In this document: positions 1-8,395 of the stretch, in pieces
Layout: each line of letters begins with the position of its first letter
Numbering within the stretch: position 1 is the stretch's first letter
Assembly: GCF_019207025.1 (NCBI RefSeq)
Contig: NZ_JAEEGC010000017.1
Coordinates: 1 to 43,390 of the forward strand
Direction of reading: 5' to 3'
Source of the DNA: Clostridium thailandense
GTDB taxonomy: Bacteria; Bacillota; Clostridia; Clostridiales; Clostridiaceae
DNA: 43,390 nucleotides
Position numbers and translations under genes: made by a program
Notes under the pieces: model-generated
Told to the model about the DNA's origin: nothing
Seen by the model: the letters and a program-made list of their open reading frames with translations, nothing else
Database searches by the model: none

Positions 1-30
1 AAAGTATTTATCGTGCTGGAAGAATCTAAA

Positions 31-66
31 TATATCCCGGAGCATAAGTTAAGTGTCGGCCGTGGA
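31..66. repeat. Intergenic repeat core, copy A
   Basis: This stretch reads, on the minus strand, ACTTATGCTCCGGGATATA. Close variants occur in the hairpins at 883-930 and 11191-11228 and in both arms of the element at 31766-32006. The window begins too close to show whether this copy had a matching left arm. The rest of the first 247 bases holds no gene I can support. Confidence 0.5.
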
Positions 67-247
67 TGTCTATATAGTTTATAATAATCATTTTACAAAA
101 CAATTATTGCATAATTGTCTCATATTTGTTACAGTACTATTACATTTATTTTTTGCTTGTAAGATAAATATAGATAAACTACAATATATATGTAACTTTA
201 AATCTGATCTTTGTTTTATATTAATCTTTTTATAAGAAGGTGAAAAT

Positions 248-868
248 ATGAATATTTTTAGTAAAAAAAAATTAAAGGTAAGCAGACAATCTACAAAAAA
301 TCATACTAAATTCTGCATTGACTATTATTATTTGGAGAAATCTAATGATTTTAAGATTAAGATATTTGAAGAATTGTTTAACAAAAACGCATGTTTAACA
401 ATAGTAGACACTAACTTATCCTATCTCCAATCTCAAACTGGAAAAGATGAATTAGAAAATAATCTAATTACTTTATTAGATTATCTTAATGTGAAGTATA
501 AAAAATTAATAGTTAAGCCATCTTCCAATGGATCAGGATTAAAAGCACTACTTAATAGTAAAGCTAAGGATAAAGGTAAAGAATACATAATCGGCTTTGT
601 TGTTTCAAAAAAGGATCTTGAAACTATAGAACCTATCATTAAAACCTACAATACCCATTACTACATAGATTCCGCTGAATTGGATAAAGACGAGTTACTT
701 GAACAAGTTGAAGTATACTATCATGATGAGGATGACCTATTAGATAAGTTTGCCTATAACATCTTTGATTGCAATTCTGTCAAAAATTTAGTCATAAATT
801 CAAAAATCGAAAACACTGAATTCGTTGACTCTGTCGTTACTAAATTAGAAAAAGAATTTAATACTTAA
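248..868 (+). CDS. Hypothetical protein, 206 aa
   Basis: I do not recognise this protein. It is rich in Lys, Asp, Glu and Asn, with no signal peptide and no hydrophobic segment long enough to cross a membrane, so it is probably cytoplasmic. The first 20 residues are very basic. Two stretches look like alternating beta/alpha structure (ACLTIVDTNL near residue 50 and EYIIGFVVSKKDLETIEPII near residue 120). The ATG is preceded by a good ribosome binding site (AAGGTG, about 235-240). The gene stands alone and converges on the sugar-binding lipoprotein gene at 946-1965, with a long hairpin between them. Coding is supported by open-frame length, start context and clostridial codon use. No function is offered. 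Confidence 0.75.
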   Translation: MNIFSKKKLKVSRQSTKNHTKFCIDYYYLEKSNDFKIKIFEELFNKNACLTIVDTNLSYLQSQTGKDELENNLITLLDYLNVKYKKLIVKPSSNGSGLKALLNSKAKDKGKEYIIGFVVSKKDLETIEPIIKTYNTHYYIDSAELDKDELLEQVEVYYHDEDDLLDKFAYNIFDCNSVKNLVINSKIENTEFVDSVVTKLEKEFNT

Positions 869-869
869 A

Positions 870-943
870 TTTATAGACAAACACGACTGAAAGTAGACAT
901 ATACCGAAGTCTAAGTCTACTTTCAGTCGTAGATATCTATAAA
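870..943. terminator. Long hairpin between convergent genes (repeat copy D)
   Basis: A perfect 16-bp inverted repeat (883-898 with 915-930, arm ACGACTGAAAGTAGAC) is nested inside an outer pair TTTATAGA (870-877) and TCTATAAA (936-943). It sits between the ends of convergent genes, as expected for a bidirectional terminator, although no clean T-tract follows. The loop and inner arm carry the CTTAGACTTCGGTATAT variant of the dispersed repeat core. Confidence 0.65.
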
Positions 944-945
944 CT

Positions 946-1965
946 CTATTTTGTATAAAATAAATCAACATTATCTTTTGTAACGACACTAACTCCTGTA
1001 TCTACGAAGGATGGAAGTGGACCTGAACTTTTGCTTGATCCATCTGTAGATTTTATTAAGCCATGTTTAATTTCATAAAGGAAATTCATTGATTGATACC
1101 CCATAATATATGTACCCTGAGCAATTGAAGCCGATATAACTCCAGATTTAATTGCATCCAAAGTTCCCTTATCTGTGTCAAAACTCACTATCTTTACTTG
1201 ACCAATTTTGTTTGCTTCTTTAATAGCAGCTGCTGCTGCAACACCACTTGTAGCTTCAGTACAAAAAACACCTTTTATGTTAGGGTGTATCTGTAGAATT
1301 CCCCCCAGCATCTTTGCAATCTCTGTTTGATCACCTTGGGCATTAGCCACTTCAACGAGCTTTAAATTTTTATATTTTGTTTCTAACGCTTTTTTAAATC
1401 CAGCAACTCTTTCCTCATGATTTTGTTGTGTTGGAAATGTAATTATAACAACTTCTCCGCCTGCTGAACCTACTTGATCATTTAAAGTTTTTGCAGCAAC
1501 CTCTCCCGCATATTCATTATTTGTAGCAAGAAATGAATATCTTCCACTTCTTGGTGAATCAGCATCAAAAGTTACAACCGGTATTCCCGCTTCTATAGCC
1601 TTTTTGATTGGAGCATCTAGTGCATTTGGGTTAATACATGTAACTGCAATGCCAGCAGGCTTTTTAGCAATAACCTGTTCTAATGCTGTTACTTCTTGAT
1701 TTATATCATATTGAAGACCACCTGTATAAATTGTTTTTATTCCATATAGATTCCCCGCATCTTCAAACCCCTTGTAACAACCTTTCCAATATTCAATGCC
1801 CGAATGAAAAGTAACCATGTAGTATTCTTCATTTTTTTCACCTACTAAAGGACTTTTGTTGTTTTTATTTGCAGCATCATTATTTCTGGAACATCCCGCT
1901 AATACCAAGCAAGATGCAAGTGTTACCATAATAATAAGCGAAAAAGTTTTTTTTGCTTTCAGCAC
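946..1965 (-). CDS. Sugar ABC transporter substrate-binding lipoprotein (RbsB-type)
   Basis: Extracytoplasmic sugar receptor, 339 aa, of the ribose/galactose binding-protein class (Peripla_BP_4 type). The N-terminus is a lipoprotein signal: basic MLKAKK, a hydrophobic stretch, then lipobox LVLAGC with Cys25 as the expected lipidated residue. Typical segments follow: an early WKGCYKGFEDAG helix, IEAGIPVVTFDADSP in the hinge region and VKIVSFDTDKGTLDAIKSG near the C-terminus. It lies 37 bp downstream of the permease gene at 2003-3013 and is probably co-transcribed with it. No ATPase gene is in this pair; the DeoR-linked ATPase at 8396-9889 is the likely partner (inference from gene complement and shared operators). 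The ligand cannot be read from sequence; a pentose or related sugar is likely from context. Confidence 0.85.
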   Translation of the reverse strand: MLKAKKTFSLIIMVTLASCLVLAGCSRNNDAANKNNKSPLVGEKNEEYYMVTFHSGIEYWKGCYKGFEDAGNLYGIKTIYTGGLQYDINQEVTALEQVIAKKPAGIAVTCINPNALDAPIKKAIEAGIPVVTFDADSPRSGRYSFLATNNEYAGEVAAKTLNDQVGSAGGEVVIITFPTQQNHEERVAGFKKALETKYKNLKLVEVANAQGDQTEIAKMLGGILQIHPNIKGVFCTEATSGVAAAAAIKEANKIGQVKIVSFDTDKGTLDAIKSGVISASIAQGTYIMGYQSMNFLYEIKHGLIKSTDGSSKSSGPLPSFVDTGVSVVTKDNVDLFYTK

Positions 1966-2002
1966 CTAAACTCCTCCTCACTAAATTATTTCAAAATATA
2001 TC

Positions 2003-3013
2003 TTAATTTTTATTTATATTTCTATGAGTTAAAAAATCTATAGTAACAGCAGCAATTAGTATGATTCCATTTACAAGGTCTTGCCAATAAACAGGAATAT
2101 TCAAAATAATAAGTCCATTATTAATTAAATTTAAAAGAATAAGTCCAAGCACTGTTCCTAAAATTGTTCCTTCACCGCCATTAAGACTTGCCCCTCCTAT
2201 AACCGCAGCCGAAATACTAATTATACTGAGCTCTGCTCCTGATCCTGTGGGTGGAGTTGCAACATTAAATCTAGCTGCAACTAATATTCCCGCTATACTT
2301 GCTAAAAAAGCTAATAAAACGTATACACAAATTTTTATTTTTAAAATATTTATACCGGACATAACAGCTGCCTTTTCATTGCTCCCAGTGTACAAAACCT
2401 TTCTCAGCACTTCAGATTTTCGCATCATAAAATCGCCAATAGAAGCAATTAATATAAACACTACTACTACAAAAGGCAATCCCAATATTGTACCATGGCC
2501 GATGAATGCAAAGGATTTTGGAACATTAAAAAGTGATATAGAGTATCCTTGAGTCAAAACATAGGCTCCACCCCTAGCTATCCCCATAATCGCTAAGGTG
2601 GTAATAAAAGGATTTAGTCCAATCTTTCCAATAAAAATACCATTAGCTAACCCGCATAACATACCAATAACAATGGCAATTAGACATGCAATCCATATAT
2701 TTACTCCCGCCAAATATAATGCTCCAACTATTACTCCAGCAAATGATGTCACTGAACCAACTGATAAGTCAAATCCTCCAGAGACTAAAGCAATCGTCAT
2801 TCCCACTGCAACGATTCCATCTCCAGATAAACCGACCGCTATAGACATTAAATTATCTGTAGTAAGAAAGTGTGGTGAAAGGATAGTTAGTATAAGACCT
2901 ATTACAACTATTATAAAAATTATTGTAGTTTCCCTAAATAAAGTAATTTTCTTCCACAATGCTTTTAGACTTCCGTTCCAGCTCTTATTGTTTACTAGTG
3001 CCTTAGAATTCAT
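2003..3013 (-). CDS. Sugar ABC transporter permease (RbsC family)
   Basis: Integral membrane permease of the ribose/xylose/AI-2 class (BPD_transp_2 type), with 8-10 hydrophobic segments. Diagnostic family motif: the DLSVGSV segment after the second or third membrane span. GGASLNGGEGTILGTVLG near the C-terminus is also typical. I choose the internal ATG at 3013 (336 aa) over the upstream in-frame ATG at 3037. An AGAGGAAGGAA ribosome binding site (3020-3030) sits correctly for the inner start, and nothing comparable precedes the outer one. A consensus promoter and two operator-like repeats lie just upstream, so this gene and the downstream binding protein form their own unit, separated by a terminator from the operon above. 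RbsC-type permeases work as homodimers, so one permease gene suffices. Confidence 0.88.
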   Translation of the reverse strand: MNSKALVNNKSWNGSLKALWKKITLFRETTIIFIIVVIGLILTILSPHFLTTDNLMSIAVGLSGDGIVAVGMTIALVSGGFDLSVGSVTSFAGVIVGALYLAGVNIWIACLIAIVIGMLCGLANGIFIGKIGLNPFITTLAIMGIARGGAYVLTQGYSISLFNVPKSFAFIGHGTILGLPFVVVVFILIASIGDFMMRKSEVLRKVLYTGSNEKAAVMSGINILKIKICVYVLLAFLASIAGILVAARFNVATPPTGSGAELSIISISAAVIGGASLNGGEGTILGTVLGLILLNLINNGLIILNIPVYWQDLVNGIILIAAVTIDFLTHRNINKN

Positions 3014-3054
3014 TTCCAATTCCTTCCTCTTGTTCATATTTATTACTTTATCAG

Positions 3055-3071
3055 ATCGTTTTCTTTCGTTT
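3055..3071. promoter_or_regulatory. Two phased TTCGTTT-type repeats (putative DeoR operator)
   Basis: ATCGTTT at 3055-3061 and TTCGTTT at 3065-3071 start exactly 10 bp apart. They lie just downstream of the predicted start of transcription of the permease/binding-protein unit, where a bound repressor would block elongation. The same repeat with the same period occurs at 7216-7242 and 7374-7400. DeoR-family sugar repressors such as AgaR are known to bind arrays of TTTCGTTT-like repeats. Confidence 0.55.
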
Positions 3072-3084
3072 TTGAACTATATTA

Positions 3085-3114
3085 ATTATATCAGTTAGTT
3101 ACTTAATGTGTAAA
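3085..3114 (-). promoter_or_regulatory. Sigma-A-type promoter for permease/binding-protein unit
   Basis: On the minus strand, TTTACA (3109-3114) is followed after 18 bp by a perfect TATAAT (3085-3090). It precedes the permease start at 3013 by about 70 bp. Confidence 0.65.
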
Positions 3115-3154
3115 CTAATAAATTATTCTTATTATCTGAATAGCGCTATTTTTA

Positions 3155-3201
3155 TAAAAACAAAAAAACATAAACAAGATTTAAACAAATCTTGTTTATG
3201 T
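3155..3201 (-). terminator. Rho-independent terminator of the 7186-3231 operon
   Basis: A perfect 15-bp stem (3168-3182 with 3187-3201, loop AAAC) is followed on the minus strand by a run of Ts interrupted once (3155-3167). It closes the operon ending with the permease at 3231-4457. Confidence 0.85.
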
Positions 3202-3230
3202 TATAATTACCATTAATTATAAGATTTCTT

Positions 3231-4457
3231 TTATGAACTTTTAGATTTTGTATAAACATCAAAAGCTACAGCTAATAATAATACTAATCCCTTAATAGCC
3301 TGCTGCCAATCAATTCCTAGTCCAATCAATGACATACCATTATTCATAATTCCCATTACCAGACCACCTATAATCGCTCCAATAACAGTACCTATACCAC
3401 CACTTGCTGATGCTCCTCCAATAAAACACGCTGCTATGGCGTCAAGCTCAAATCCTTGACCAGCATTTGGAGTTGCTGAGTTTAACCTAGCTGCGAAAAC
3501 AAGCCCTGATAGTGCTGCTAATACTCCCATATTTACAAATACCCAGAAAACTAATCTTTGCGTCTTTACTCCAGATAATTTTGCCGCTTTTTCATTTCCT
3601 CCTAAAGCATAAATATGTCTTCCTAAGACTGTTTTAGTCATAATGAACGTATAACCTACGATCAAGACTGCCATTAGTACTAGCACATTAGGAATACCTT
3701 TATATGAAGCAAGATTAAAAGTAAACGCATTTATTGCAGCTATAATTAGTACTATTTTTGCTATAAATATTCCTTGAGAACTAACTGCAAGATTAAATTT
3801 CTTTTGAGTATTTCTCTTACGTATTTCAAATACTACATATATTACTGTACAAATTATACCTATCAAAATAGTAGTTATATGATAACTCTTACCATGGAAG
3901 ATATCGGGTATAAAACCTGAACTTATTTTTTGGAAAGCTACAGGATATGGTGCAATTGACGTACCATTTAAGCTTACCATTGTTAATCCTCTAAATATCA
4001 ACATACCTGCTAATGTAACTATAAACGCTGGGATTTTAACATAAGCAATCCAGAATCCTTGGAAGGCACCTATCAAAGCTCCCACTAATAACGAAAGAAT
4101 TATACTAACAACAACAGAAAAATGCATTTTTATCATTAATATTGCTGATATAGACCCTATAATAGCTGCTACTGAACCAACGGACAAATCGATGTGAAAC
4201 GCAACTATAACTAATAACATACCTACAGCTAAAACCAAAACATAACTATTTTGTAGTATCAAATTTGTAACATTCAATGGTTTTAACAAAGTACCACCAG
4301 TAACAATTTCAAAGAACCCTGCTATTACCACTAGTGCTATTACCATACTATATTCTTTAACAATATTTTTAAAGTTTCCCATCACTGTCCCCCCTGTTTT
4401 TGCTTTACTATAATCTTCTTTAGTCTTGTTTTTCACTATTTCATTAGAATCTTCCAT
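3231..4457 (-). CDS. Sugar ABC transporter permease (GguB/XylH-like)
   Basis: Integral membrane permease, 408 aa, longer than RbsC. This is typical of the XylH/GguB branch, which has an inserted cytoplasmic and membrane region in the middle (around residues 195-245, rich in Arg and Lys). The family motif HIDLSVGSVAAI and the C-terminal GGASASGGIGTVIGAIIGG segment are both present. The start is supported by AGGAGGTG in the last codons of the upstream ATPase gene; stop and start are 3 nt apart, so the two are translationally coupled. It is the last gene of the operon binding protein, ATPase, permease. By family the likely substrates are D-xylose, L-arabinose or D-galactose; the neighbouring arabinose genes favour a pentose (inference). 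Confidence 0.9.
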   Translation of the reverse strand: MEDSNEIVKNKTKEDYSKAKTGGTVMGNFKNIVKEYSMVIALVVIAGFFEIVTGGTLLKPLNVTNLILQNSYVLVLAVGMLLVIVAFHIDLSVGSVAAIIGSISAILMIKMHFSVVVSIILSLLVGALIGAFQGFWIAYVKIPAFIVTLAGMLIFRGLTMVSLNGTSIAPYPVAFQKISSGFIPDIFHGKSYHITTILIGIICTVIYVVFEIRKRNTQKKFNLAVSSQGIFIAKIVLIIAAINAFTFNLASYKGIPNVLVLMAVLIVGYTFIMTKTVLGRHIYALGGNEKAAKLSGVKTQRLVFWVFVNMGVLAALSGLVFAARLNSATPNAGQGFELDAIAACFIGGASASGGIGTVIGAIIGGLVMGIMNNGMSLIGLGIDWQQAIKGLVLLLAVAFDVYTKSKSS

Positions 4458-4460
4458 CTA

Positions 4461-5996
4461 CTACACCTCCTGTTTTTTGTTCACAACCAATTTCATGATT
4501 TTTTCCTGAGATGCTTCTTCACGACTTAACTCGCCCATAATTTTTCCTTCATTCATAACATAAATTCGGTCACACATACCTAATATTTCAGGAAGTTCTG
4601 AAGAAATAACAACTACACCTTTACCTTCTGCAACTAATTCATTAATAATAGTATAAATTTCATATTTTGCACCAACATCTATACCACGAGTAGGTTCATC
4701 TAGTATTAATACATCTGGTTTAGTAAAAATCCATTTACTTAACACAACCTTCTGTTGATTTCCACCACTTAAATTACCTGTTTTTTGCTGTATACTAGAA
4801 CATTTAATGTTCATTTTTTTGCGAAAATTCTCTGATTCTAAAATCTCTTTATTATCATCTACTACAAAGTTTTTAGATATATGCCCTAGATTGGATAAGG
4901 TTATATTTCTCTTTATATCATCTATTAAAATTAATCCATATTCTTTTCTATCTTCTGTAACGTAAGCAATACCGTTTTGAACTGCTTTATTTACGGTACT
5001 AACGTTAATTTCTTTACCATCTTTATATACTTTTCCACTTATTCTCTTTCCATAAGACCTTCCAAAGATACTCATAGCTAGTTCAGTTCTTCCGGCTCCC
5101 ATTAAACCAGCAATACCTACAACTTCACCCTTACATACATTAAAACTAGCATTATTAACAATTTTACGTTCCTCATTTGTCGGATGATATACAGTCCAAT
5201 CCTTTACTTCAAAGAAAACATCTCCAATTTTATGTGTTCTCGTTGGATAACGATTTACCAAATCCCTTCCAACCATTCCCTTAATAATTCTATCTTCTGT
5301 TACACCATCTTTTTCAACGTCTAGTGTTTCTATAGTGGCTCCATCACGCAAAATTGTTATGGAATCCGCAACCTTTGAAACTTCATTTAGTTTATGGGAT
5401 ATAATTATAGAAGTTATCCCCTGTTTCTGAAACTCTAACATTAAGTTTAATAAATTCTCACTGTCATCTTCATTTAGTGCTGCAGTAGGTTCATCTAAGA
5501 TTAATAATTTAACCTTCTTAGATAGAGCCTTTGCAATTTCTATTAATTGCTGTTTTCCAACTCCTAAAGTGTTTACACGTGTATTAGGTGATTCACTTAA
5601 CCCAACTTTTTCAAGTAATTCTTTTGTATGATTGATAGTGCTATTCCAATCTATAACACCATTTTTAGCTTGTTCATTTCCTAAAAATATATTTTCCGCT
5701 ATGGACAAATATGGAATCAACGCCAACTCTTGATGAACAATTACTATACCTAATTCTTCACTTTGTTTTGTGTCTTTAAATTCACACACATTACCTTTAA
5801 ATAAGATATCTCCGGTATAAGTTCCATGAGGATATACACCACTTAAAACCTTCATAAGAGTTGACTTTCCTGCTCCATTTTCTCCACATAAAGCATGAAT
5901 TTCGCCTTCCTTAACTTTTAAATTTACATTATCAAGAGCCTTTACACCTGGAAAAGTTTTTGTAATACCTCTCATTTCTAGAATGATATCCGACAT
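4461..5996 (-). CDS. Sugar ABC transporter ATPase, duplicated NBD (GguA/XylG-like)
   Basis: Cytoplasmic ATPase, 511 aa, with two fused nucleotide-binding domains as usual for class II sugar importers. Domain 1 (about residues 5-245) has Walker A GENGAGKS, a [13 protein letters not shown] signature region and Walker [12 protein letters not shown]. Domain 2 (about 260-505) has the expected degenerate Walker [11 protein letters not shown], signature LSGGNQQK and Walker [13 protein letters not shown]. The start is supported by AAAGGAG upstream. An 18-bp hairpin lies between this gene and the binding-protein gene upstream, probably giving less ATPase than binding protein. It partners with the permease directly downstream. 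Confidence 0.93.
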   Translation of the reverse strand: MSDIILEMRGITKTFPGVKALDNVNLKVKEGEIHALCGENGAGKSTLMKVLSGVYPHGTYTGDILFKGNVCEFKDTKQSEELGIVIVHQELALIPYLSIAENIFLGNEQAKNGVIDWNSTINHTKELLEKVGLSESPNTRVNTLGVGKQQLIEIAKALSKKVKLLILDEPTAALNEDDSENLLNLMLEFQKQGITSIIISHKLNEVSKVADSITILRDGATIETLDVEKDGVTEDRIIKGMVGRDLVNRYPTRTHKIGDVFFEVKDWTVYHPTNEERKIVNNASFNVCKGEVVGIAGLMGAGRTELAMSIFGRSYGKRISGKVYKDGKEINVSTVNKAVQNGIAYVTEDRKEYGLILIDDIKRNITLSNLGHISKNFVVDDNKEILESENFRKKMNIKCSSIQQKTGNLSGGNQQKVVLSKWIFTKPDVLILDEPTRGIDVGAKYEIYTIINELVAEGKGVVVISSELPEILGMCDRIYVMNEGKIMGELSREEASQEKIMKLVVNKKQEV

Positions 5997-6022
5997 GTAT
6001 TGTTCAACTCCTTTAACATATT

Positions 6023-6062
6023 AAATAATTTAGTGATGGTAGTTACCATCACTAAATTATTT
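6023..6062 (-). promoter_or_regulatory. Intercistronic hairpin between binding protein and ATPase
   Basis: A perfect 18-bp stem (6023-6040 with 6045-6062, loop of 4) fills the gap between the binding-protein stop and the ATPase start. Such hairpins after the first gene of binding-protein operons act as partial terminators or mRNA stabilisers that raise receptor level over transporter level. The T-tract is weak, so partial read-through is expected. Confidence 0.7.
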
Positions 6063-6079
6063 GAATCATTGATTTGATA

Positions 6080-7186
6080 CTAATTTCCAAGTTTATCTTT
6101 AGTATAATATCCACTGTCTATTAATTCTTTTTGATAGTTTGATTTATCTACTGAAACTGGTTGACATAAGAAAGAAGGAACTACTTTAACACCATTATTG
6201 TATGTTTTTGTATCGTTAACTTCTACTTTTTGACCTTTTAATACAGCATCTCCAGCTGCAACAACTCTCTTAGCCAATTCTCTTGTATCTTTGAATACAG
6301 TTTGAGTTTGTTCACCTTTTATAATTGATTTAACTGAAGGCAATTCAGCATCTTGTCCTGTAACAATTGGCATCGGTTGGCTTGCTGTACCGTATCCAAC
6401 ACCTTTTAAAGAAGATATAATACCAATACTGATACCATCATATGGTGACAACACAGCATCTACTCTAGAACCAGTATAGCTCTTACTTAATAAGTTATCC
6501 ATTCTTGCTTGTGCAGTAGCACCATCCCATCTTAAAGTAGCACATTGATTAAAATCTGTTTGTCCACTTTTTACTACCAATTTTTTCGAATCTATATATG
6601 GTTTTAAAACTGACATAGCTCCATTAAAGAAGAATTGTGAATTGTTATCATCTGGTGATCCAGCGAACAATTCAATATTGAATGGACCTTTTCCGTCCTT
6701 TAATCCTAATGCCTTTTCAATATATTGTCCTTGTAGAACACCTACTTTAAAGTTATCAAAAGTTATATAATAATCTACAGCATCTGTTTTTGTTATTAAA
6801 CGGTCATAAGATATTACTGGAATGTGTGCATCTTTCGCTTTTTGAAGAACATCTGTTAACGCTGAACCGTCAATTGAAGCTACAACTAGTAAACTAACTC
6901 CTTGTGTGATCATATTTTCAATCTGAGAGACCTGATTTTGTACTACGTCCTCTCCATATTGTAAATTTGTTTTATAACCAAGTGCTTGGAAACCCTTAAC
7001 AACATTGTTACCATCATCAATCCATCTTTGCGATGACTTTGTAGGCATTGCGATACCTATTGTTTTTCCATTAGAGGCTGCCCCTCCACTTGTTGCTGTT
7101 GAACCTGACTTGGATGATCCACATGCTGTTAGTCCAAATATCATGCTAGTTGCAATTACTGCCGTTAAAAGTTTTTTAATTTTCAT
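6080..7186 (-). CDS. Multiple-sugar-binding lipoprotein (ChvE/XylF-like)
   Basis: Extracytoplasmic receptor of a high-affinity sugar importer, 368 aa. Lipoprotein signal: [10 protein letters not shown], hydrophobic core and lipobox FGLTAC (Cys22), followed by a Ser/Gly-rich linker. The mature part carries ChvE/XylF-like features: [16 protein letters not shown] near residue 45, an early [19 protein letters not shown] helix and a C-terminal [14 protein letters not shown] helix (a conserved xylose/arabinose-binding segment). It is the first gene of its operon. Its promoter carries a CcpA site and a triple TTCGTTT array, predicting repression by both catabolite control and a DeoR-type regulator. 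The likely ligand is a pentose such as L-arabinose or D-xylose (inference from family and neighbours). Confidence 0.9.
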   Translation of the reverse strand: MKIKKLLTAVIATSMIFGLTACGSSKSGSTATSGGAASNGKTIGIAMPTKSSQRWIDDGNNVVKGFQALGYKTNLQYGEDVVQNQVSQIENMITQGVSLLVVASIDGSALTDVLQKAKDAHIPVISYDRLITKTDAVDYYITFDNFKVGVLQGQYIEKALGLKDGKGPFNIELFAGSPDDNNSQFFFNGAMSVLKPYIDSKKLVVKSGQTDFNQCATLRWDGATAQARMDNLLSKSYTGSRVDAVLSPYDGISIGIISSLKGVGYGTASQPMPIVTGQDAELPSVKSIIKGEQTQTVFKDTRELAKRVVAAGDAVLKGQKVEVNDTKTYNNGVKVVPSFLCQPVSVDKSNYQKELIDSGYYTKDKLGN

Positions 7187-7215
7187 TCACATTTCCCCCT
7201 CATTTTTGTTTTGTG

Positions 7216-7242
7216 TTCGTTTTATTTCGTTTGTTTTCGTTT
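7216..7242. promoter_or_regulatory. Three TTCGTTT repeats at exact 10-bp period
   Basis: TTCGTTT starts at 7216, 7226 and 7236, each one helical turn apart. The array lies immediately downstream of the -10 of the binding-protein operon, covering the transcription start and early leader. This is a repression geometry. The best candidate ligand is the DeoR-family protein encoded divergently at 7604-8395. Confidence 0.65.
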
Positions 7243-7246
7243 ACAA
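7231..7246 (-). promoter_or_regulatory. CcpA catabolite-responsive element (cre)
   Basis: TTGTAAACGAAAACAA on the minus strand matches every position of the classical cre consensus WTGNAANCGNWNNCAW. It overlaps the third TTCGTTT repeat, so CcpA and the local repressor may compete or act together on the same promoter. Confidence 0.65.
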
Positions 7247-7250
7247 TCAC

Positions 7251-7279
7251 ATTCTATCATACACGCAAATTCTTTGCAA
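7251..7279 (-). promoter_or_regulatory. Promoter of the ChvE/GguAB-like operon
   Basis: On the minus strand, TTGCAA (7274-7279) and TAGAAT (7251-7256) are separated by exactly 17 bp. The operators and cre lie just downstream. Confidence 0.65.
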
Positions 7280-7373
7280 TAGTTTACATGAATTTTATTT
7301 TATTTTTTTGATTATTTTTTTACAAATTTATATATTTAAGAACTCTTATCACTTCCGATTTAAATTATTACGT

Positions 7374-7400
7374 TTCTTTTGCTTTCGTTTTTGTCCGTTT
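7374..7400. promoter_or_regulatory. Second array of TTCGTTT-like repeats, 10-bp period
   Basis: TTCTTTT (7374), TTCGTTT (7384) and TCCGTTT (7394) repeat with the same 10-bp period as the array at 7216-7242, 158 bp away. The array lies about 95 bp upstream of the minus-strand -35. Two phased arrays flanking one promoter suggest repression by DNA looping. It may also serve the divergent regulator gene, though it lies about 130 bp upstream of that promoter. Confidence 0.5.
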
Positions 7401-7527
7401 ATCTAGAGTTTTAATAACTAAACATAATATTATAATATAGAAAATTGGCGTGCATAATGTAAAATTTTATTACAATAATGAGTTTTATCAACAGCTATCT
7501 AATGTTTTCTTTCCTTCACTTATGAAG

Positions 7528-7556
7528 TTGTAATATTATTTTTCTTAATGTATAAT
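7528..7556 (+). promoter_or_regulatory. Promoter of the deoR-type regulator and ATPase
   Basis: TTGTAA (7528-7533) and TATAAT (7551-7556) are separated by 17 bp, about 50 bp upstream of the regulator start. The rest of the 417-bp intergenic region is AT-rich leader with no other gene. Confidence 0.6.
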
Positions 7557-7603
7557 TAGGTTTGTAAATAAATAATCAATATAAAAAGGTACAGGTGGAT
7601 TTT

Positions 7604-8395
7604 ATGTTTGCTGCAGAGCGAATTAGATTAATAAAAGAACTTTTAACGGATAAAAAGCATATTGATGTTTCCACATTAAGTTCTCTCCTTAATGTTTCTG
7701 AAGTAACAATAAGAAGAGATCTTGAGAAACTTGAAAATCAAGGATTTCTCACAAGAACACATGGTGGAGCTATAATTAATGATGAATCAGTGGCTGAAGA
7801 TACAGAATACGACAATGATTTTGAAGACCCACTTGTTGAATATAGAAAAGAAATAAGTGATATTGCTGTACAACTAATTGAAGATAATGATGTAATAATT
7901 TTAAGTCCAGGACCCACTAATTTACAAATTGCTAAAAAGCTGTCCTCAAAACGAAATGTAACAGTACTCACAAATGATCTCAATATTGCAAGTGAAATTT
8001 CAAACAATATAGGTAATAAGGTAATCCTTCCTGGTGGAGACTTAGACCCGGTTACTTTAAATTTATTTGGTAAACTAACAGAAGAAAATATAAGAAAATT
8101 TTATGTTAATAAAGCTTTTATTGAAGTAGATGGTGTTAGTCTTGACAGGGGTTATACTTTACAAAATATCGATAGGACCTCTGTAGTCAAAGAAATGCTT
8201 GGTATTTCTCATCAAAAGATTATCGTATGCACATATAAAGCTTTTGATTTTATAGCCTTTTCTCAGTTGGCCCAAATATCAATTGCCAATAAACTTATAA
8301 CAAATCCACAAATACCTGATAACTATAAGAATTATTTTTTTGAAAACAACATTCAACTTTTTACTGCTTTTAATACTTATGAAGGTGGTATATAA
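7604..8395 (+). CDS. DeoR-family transcriptional regulator
   Basis: Sugar-responsive repressor, about 263 aa. The N-terminal winged helix-turn-helix is clear: IDVSTLSSLLNVSEVTIRRD followed by the family's LEKLENQGFLTRTHGGA. The C-terminal DeoRC effector domain shows LSPGPTNLQIAKKL (phosphosugar-binding fold) and a KAFIEVDGVSLDRGYT segment. I prefer the ATG at 7604 to an in-frame GTG at 7595. AGGTGG (7593-7598) is spaced correctly for the ATG, and DeoR proteins usually begin M-x-A-x-E-R. The stop codon abuts the ATG of the ATPase gene, so the two are one operon. Likely targets are the phased TTCGTTT arrays at 3055, 7216 and 7374 (inference). The effector is unknown, probably a sugar phosphate. 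Confidence 0.9.
   Translation: MFAAERIRLIKELLTDKKHIDVSTLSSLLNVSEVTIRRDLEKLENQGFLTRTHGGAIINDESVAEDTEYDNDFEDPLVEYRKEISDIAVQLIEDNDVIILSPGPTNLQIAKKLSSKRNVTVLTNDLNIASEISNNIGNKVILPGGDLDPVTLNLFGKLTEENIRKFYVNKAFIEVDGVSLDRGYTLQNIDRTSVVKEMLGISHQKIIVCTYKAFDFIAFSQLAQISIANKLITNPQIPDNYKNYFFENNIQLFTAFNTYEGGI

Noticed and set aside
53..235. 60-codon open frame on the plus strand with hydrophobic residues
   Set aside because: No ribosome binding site, biased toward Ile/Leu/Phe/Cys as expected from AT-rich noncoding DNA, and its start overlaps the repeat core.
2598..3098. 166-codon open frame opposite the RbsC-type permease
   Set aside because: It is a shadow of the permease gene; composition (Thr/Ile/Pro-rich) and lack of a ribosome site argue against coding.
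7005..7406. 133-codon open frame opposite the ChvE-like gene and into its promoter
   Set aside because: It crosses a promoter, cre and operators, and has no start signal.
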